Shown here: one piece after another, positions 42,509-44,859 of the stretch
Numbering within the stretch: position 1 is the first letter of the stretch
How the letters are laid out: each line of letters opens with the position of its first letter
Made by a program: the position numbers and the translations under genes
The notes under the pieces: generated by a model
The model's input: only the letters and a program-made list of their open reading frames with translations
Databases searched by the model: none
Told to the model about the DNA's origin: nothing
From: Nephromyces sp. MM_2019
Lineage: Eukaryota > Apicomplexa > Aconoidasida > Nephromycida
Assembly: GCA_015657535.1 (NCBI GenBank)
Contig: JADHZB010001706.1
Coordinates: 2,440 to 47,298, forward strand
DNA length: 44,859 nucleotides
Reading direction: 5' to 3'

Positions 42509-43901
42509 TTATGCAGTAGCTTTCCCAAATGCTAGAAGTCCTCCCTCAATGAGCACTGCGCACACATTAACCCGTCATCTTGTAGGCTACTCAGAAATCT
42601 TACGCAATAAAAACATGCACTGCACACACGCACATCACATCCTCACACACCATCTTCACACATCACATCTTCATACATCACATCCTCACACGGCACATTT
42701 TCACACACCATCTTCACATATCACATCTCAATAACCACATGCTTGTACATTCCGCACACACCAACTACGGCAGTCACTTAACCTTCTCTACATATTCTAG
42801 TAATTGGCAAAGTTTTAAAGTTGCCTTCTACCCAGCCTTCCCCCTCTAAAATTTCTCTAGTAAAGTGAATATATTGGCACACACACCCATTCATCTTCAA
42901 ATCTCACACCCTAATAAAATGTCAAACGTATTTACCTGCATCCCCACAAATTTGCTACTTTTCACACACAAAACGCGTTGATGATTTGACAGCCATAAAA
43001 AGCATCAGATTTTGAAAGAGGAAGATTTCTATGTATTTCTATAGCTTTGTGGTGTGTGGGAGCGAGGTGGTGTGTGTATGGGGGGTGAGGTTGTAGGTAG
43101 TGTGTGTGTGTGTGTGGGGATGAGGAGGTGGTATTTGTATGGGGGATGAGGAGGTAGTGTGTGTGTGTGTGTCGGGATGAGGAGGTGGTGTGTGTATAGG
43201 GGCTATGGTTCTAGGTAGTGTGTGTGTGGGGGGTGAGGAGATAGTGTGTATGTGGGTGGTGAGGAGATAGTGTGTATGTGGGGGGTGAGGAGATAGTGTG
43301 TATGTGGGGGGTGAGGAGATAGTGTGTATGTGGGAGTGGTGAGGAGATAGTGTGCATGTGGGGGTGGTGAGGTTGTAGGTAATGTGTGTGCAGTTATGAA
43401 GAAGTGGTGTGTGCGGTGTATTGCAGAACGGCATGCATGCAAAATACCACACGAAGTGTGTGTGCGTGGTTGTGTGAGTGCCTATTGTGTGTGAGCGTAT
43501 ATGAGTCTGTGAGTACACATGTGTGTGTAACTCTACATGTCTAAATGCACGTGTGCGTGTGCAGTTTGTTTTGCTTTATTTCTGTGTGTTGGGCTTCAAG
43601 TATGCTTTTAAGTTATAATCGCACACACACACACACACACCGCGACTTGATAGGCCACACTCATGCATGACGCCGTGAGCTCTAAATACTCGCAAAGTTT
43701 CAACCAGCGCTAAGCATAGCGAAGAGGGAGAGAAGCTTCTTTATGACAGAAACACCTGATTCTTCGGTTTAAAGGCAGATTCACACACATTCCTGAAGGA
43801 GTCGAATTTAGTTTCCTAGATTGAAGATATTCGGCTCAGCGATGTACGCACACTGATAACTTCGCGTACACGGTGGATGAGGATATGAGGAAGGCAGTTT
43901 T
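42509..43901 (-). CDS. Gene Z: unidentified split gene with micro-exons
   Basis: Minus-strand exons are 43901-43854, 43815-43756, 43709-43641 (all phase 0), then 43028-42970, 42935-42910 (26 nt), 42856-42783 and the terminal 42555-42509. The first three join perfectly through introns of 38 and 46 bp. The last four join with matching phases through introns of 34, 53 and 226 bp and end with TAA. The link between the two groups is not resolved because the donor at 43641 runs into a 20 bp TG repeat, so one exon may be missing. Product pieces include FDSFRNVCESAFKPKNQ, RWLKLCEYLELTASCMSVAY, FDILLGEILEGEGWVEGNF and a short C-terminus LIEGGLLAFGKATA. No domain recognised; further 5' exons probably lie beyond 43901. 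Confidence 0.55.
42630..42730. repeat. CA-type short tandem repeat, 15-16 bp
   Basis: Degenerate copies of CACATCTTCACACAT (or CACATCCTCACACAC) repeat through about 100 bp in the gene Z intron between exons 42856-42783 and 42555-42509. Confidence 0.75.
43050..43385. repeat. 26 bp TG-type minisatellite
   Basis: Copies of GAGGAGATAGTGTGTATGTG plus GGGGGT are spaced 26, 26, 26 and 28 bp apart from 43235 to 43350. More variable copies (GAGGTGGTGTGTG-like) extend to 43050 and 43385. The array fills the unresolved intron of gene Z, beginning about 20 bp from the exon at 43028. Confidence 0.88.
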
Positions 43902-44559
43902 CTAGAGGCTGTGGCTGCTGTAGCTATGGAAAAAGCCTAGTTTCTTGCCCGTAGTTTCAGTATGGAGGCTTCTGCTGGGTGAATATGTAGTAGAATACTG
44001 TAAGCATGTGTGCACACACACACAGGCATGTGGATGTGGAGGTGCACATACACACATGCACACACTACAACATGTAGATATGGTGATAAATGTGCGCAGA
44101 CACACGCGCATTTGCTGAAACACGAGCACGCACACTCGCACACGCCGGCAAGCACGCACACATACACTCGTTTCCACAGTTGGTTACTCCATTCAGAGAA
44201 GCTCACGCGGGCAGTCTTACACACATGGTAAATTAACGTGTGCATACCCGTATTCATAGGTATCATCGTGCGCATGTGTGTGCGTGTAGTGATGAAGCTT
44301 AAGAAATTCATTTAAGCACAACCTTATTAAGGTTCATAAGAAACTAAGAAATGAAGTGAATCCGTATCCTCTTCTTCCTTTTCTTCTTCTAGTGTATAGA
44401 AGAGTCGCTTTCATAACTGGCTTAATAGAGTATTGAGTGCTTTGAGCTGTATTAAGTGCTTGCCATGTACCCTTTACCTGCCTACCAACATTTGGGTGTC
44501 TGTGATGAATCTATTGGAATGCTTATCCATGCAATATGTCCATGAGGTAGGCTATAGTT
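43902..44559. other. CA-rich region, possible 5' part of gene Z
   Basis: Bases 43990-44170 are CA-rich. A minus-strand GT at about 43997 followed by the AG at 43902 would define an intron feeding the first listed gene Z exon, but the exon before it is not clear. Bases 44290-44420 are AT-rich and hold a pyrimidine-rich AG on the plus strand with no convincing frame after it. Confidence 0.25.
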
Positions 44560-44859
44560 ACTGTGGCATGTGTGTGTGTGTGTTTCTCACGGTATCTATC
44601 AGTGTGTGTACACAAGGGTATTCATTGGCGTATGCACTTCATAAGAGCTTCCAACCGTGTGCGTGTATGTTTACAAGCATGTCAAACGGTGTATGTGAGT
44701 CTTTATAACAGCATGCGCCAGTGTGTGTGTGTGCTTATCAGAGTATCCAACTGTGTGTGTGTGTGCTTATCAGAGTATCAAACTGTGTGTGTGTGTGCTT
44801 ATCAGAGTATCAAACTGTGTGTGTGTGTGCTTATCAGAGTATCAAACTGTGTGTGTGTG
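44560..44859. repeat. 32 bp TG-type minisatellite running off the window
   Basis: At the right end four nearly identical units of (TG)7 followed by CTTATCAGAGTATCAAAC (32 bp) start their CTTATC elements at 44734, 44766, 44798 and 44830, exactly 32 bp apart. The first differs by one base (CCAAC for CAAAC). Degenerate versions with a similar period extend back to about 44560. The array is cut by the window edge, so its full size is unknown. Confidence 0.93.

Noticed and set aside
28505..44859. Regularly spaced repeats that could suggest CRISPR arrays
   Set aside because: Units are tandem TG/CA minisatellites in a eukaryotic genome, without unique spacers of constant length or cas genes.
1..44859. 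Mobile elements, integrated viral genes, rRNA or tRNA genes
   Set aside because: No transposase, reverse transcriptase, integrase, capsid-like frame, terminal repeats or clear cloverleaf was seen. Short tRNAs could still be missed without a covariance search.
44560..44859. Telomere or subtelomeric end repeat at the right edge
   Set aside because: The unit is TG-run plus CTTATCAGAGTATCAAAC at 32 bp, unlike TTTAGGG-type telomeric repeats of apicomplexans, and a similar array occurs internally at 32 kb.

Overview
This looks like one contig piece of an apicomplexan (or very close alveolate) nuclear genome. The strongest evidence is a 28-exon gene for a secreted protein with PLAT, LCCL, SRCR and laminin-G/pentraxin modules, the architecture of the apicomplexan LAP1/CCp3/SR sexual-stage proteins. 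The housekeeping genes also carry the large low-complexity insertions common in this phylum. I cannot place it to genus. There are no bacterial operons, CRISPR arrays, transposons, rRNA or recognisable tRNA. One 50-base assembly gap (34523-34572) sits in a CA-rich repeat.

Layout: deoxyhypusine synthase (-, 430-2187); an unidentified split gene (-, about 2322-4234); the LCCL/SR gene (+, 5332-11383); a second split gene (-, 11946-13456); a MYND/SET methyltransferase (+, 13740-16208); a short membrane-protein ORF and a small split gene (+, 16633-17485); a 22-23 bp minisatellite (18.7 kb); UTP6 (-, 19356-24815); split gene Y (-, 26706-27748); split gene U (-, 29063-35368); MRD1/RBM19 (-, 37502-41191); split gene Z (-, 42509-43901).

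Two gene styles are mixed. DHS, the SET protein, UTP6 and MRD1 are long uninterrupted reading frames of 585-1819 codons. The others are cut into exons of 26-150 nt separated by introns often only 33-110 bp long, so open-reading-frame scanning misses them. I built those models by hand, requiring GT...AG borders and matching phase across each listed junction. They are inferences from one sequence with no expression data. From about 25 kb to the right end, introns and spacers are saturated with TG/CA microsatellites and related 26-42 bp minisatellites, and several inferred splice sites lie inside TG runs.

Functional threads: DHS makes hypusine on eIF5A. UTP6 and MRD1 both act in the small-subunit processome that matures 18S rRNA. 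The SET/MYND protein is a probable lysine methyltransferase. The LCCL protein is probably a secreted sexual or ookinete-stage adhesive scaffold. Split genes V, X, W, Y, U and Z could not be named.
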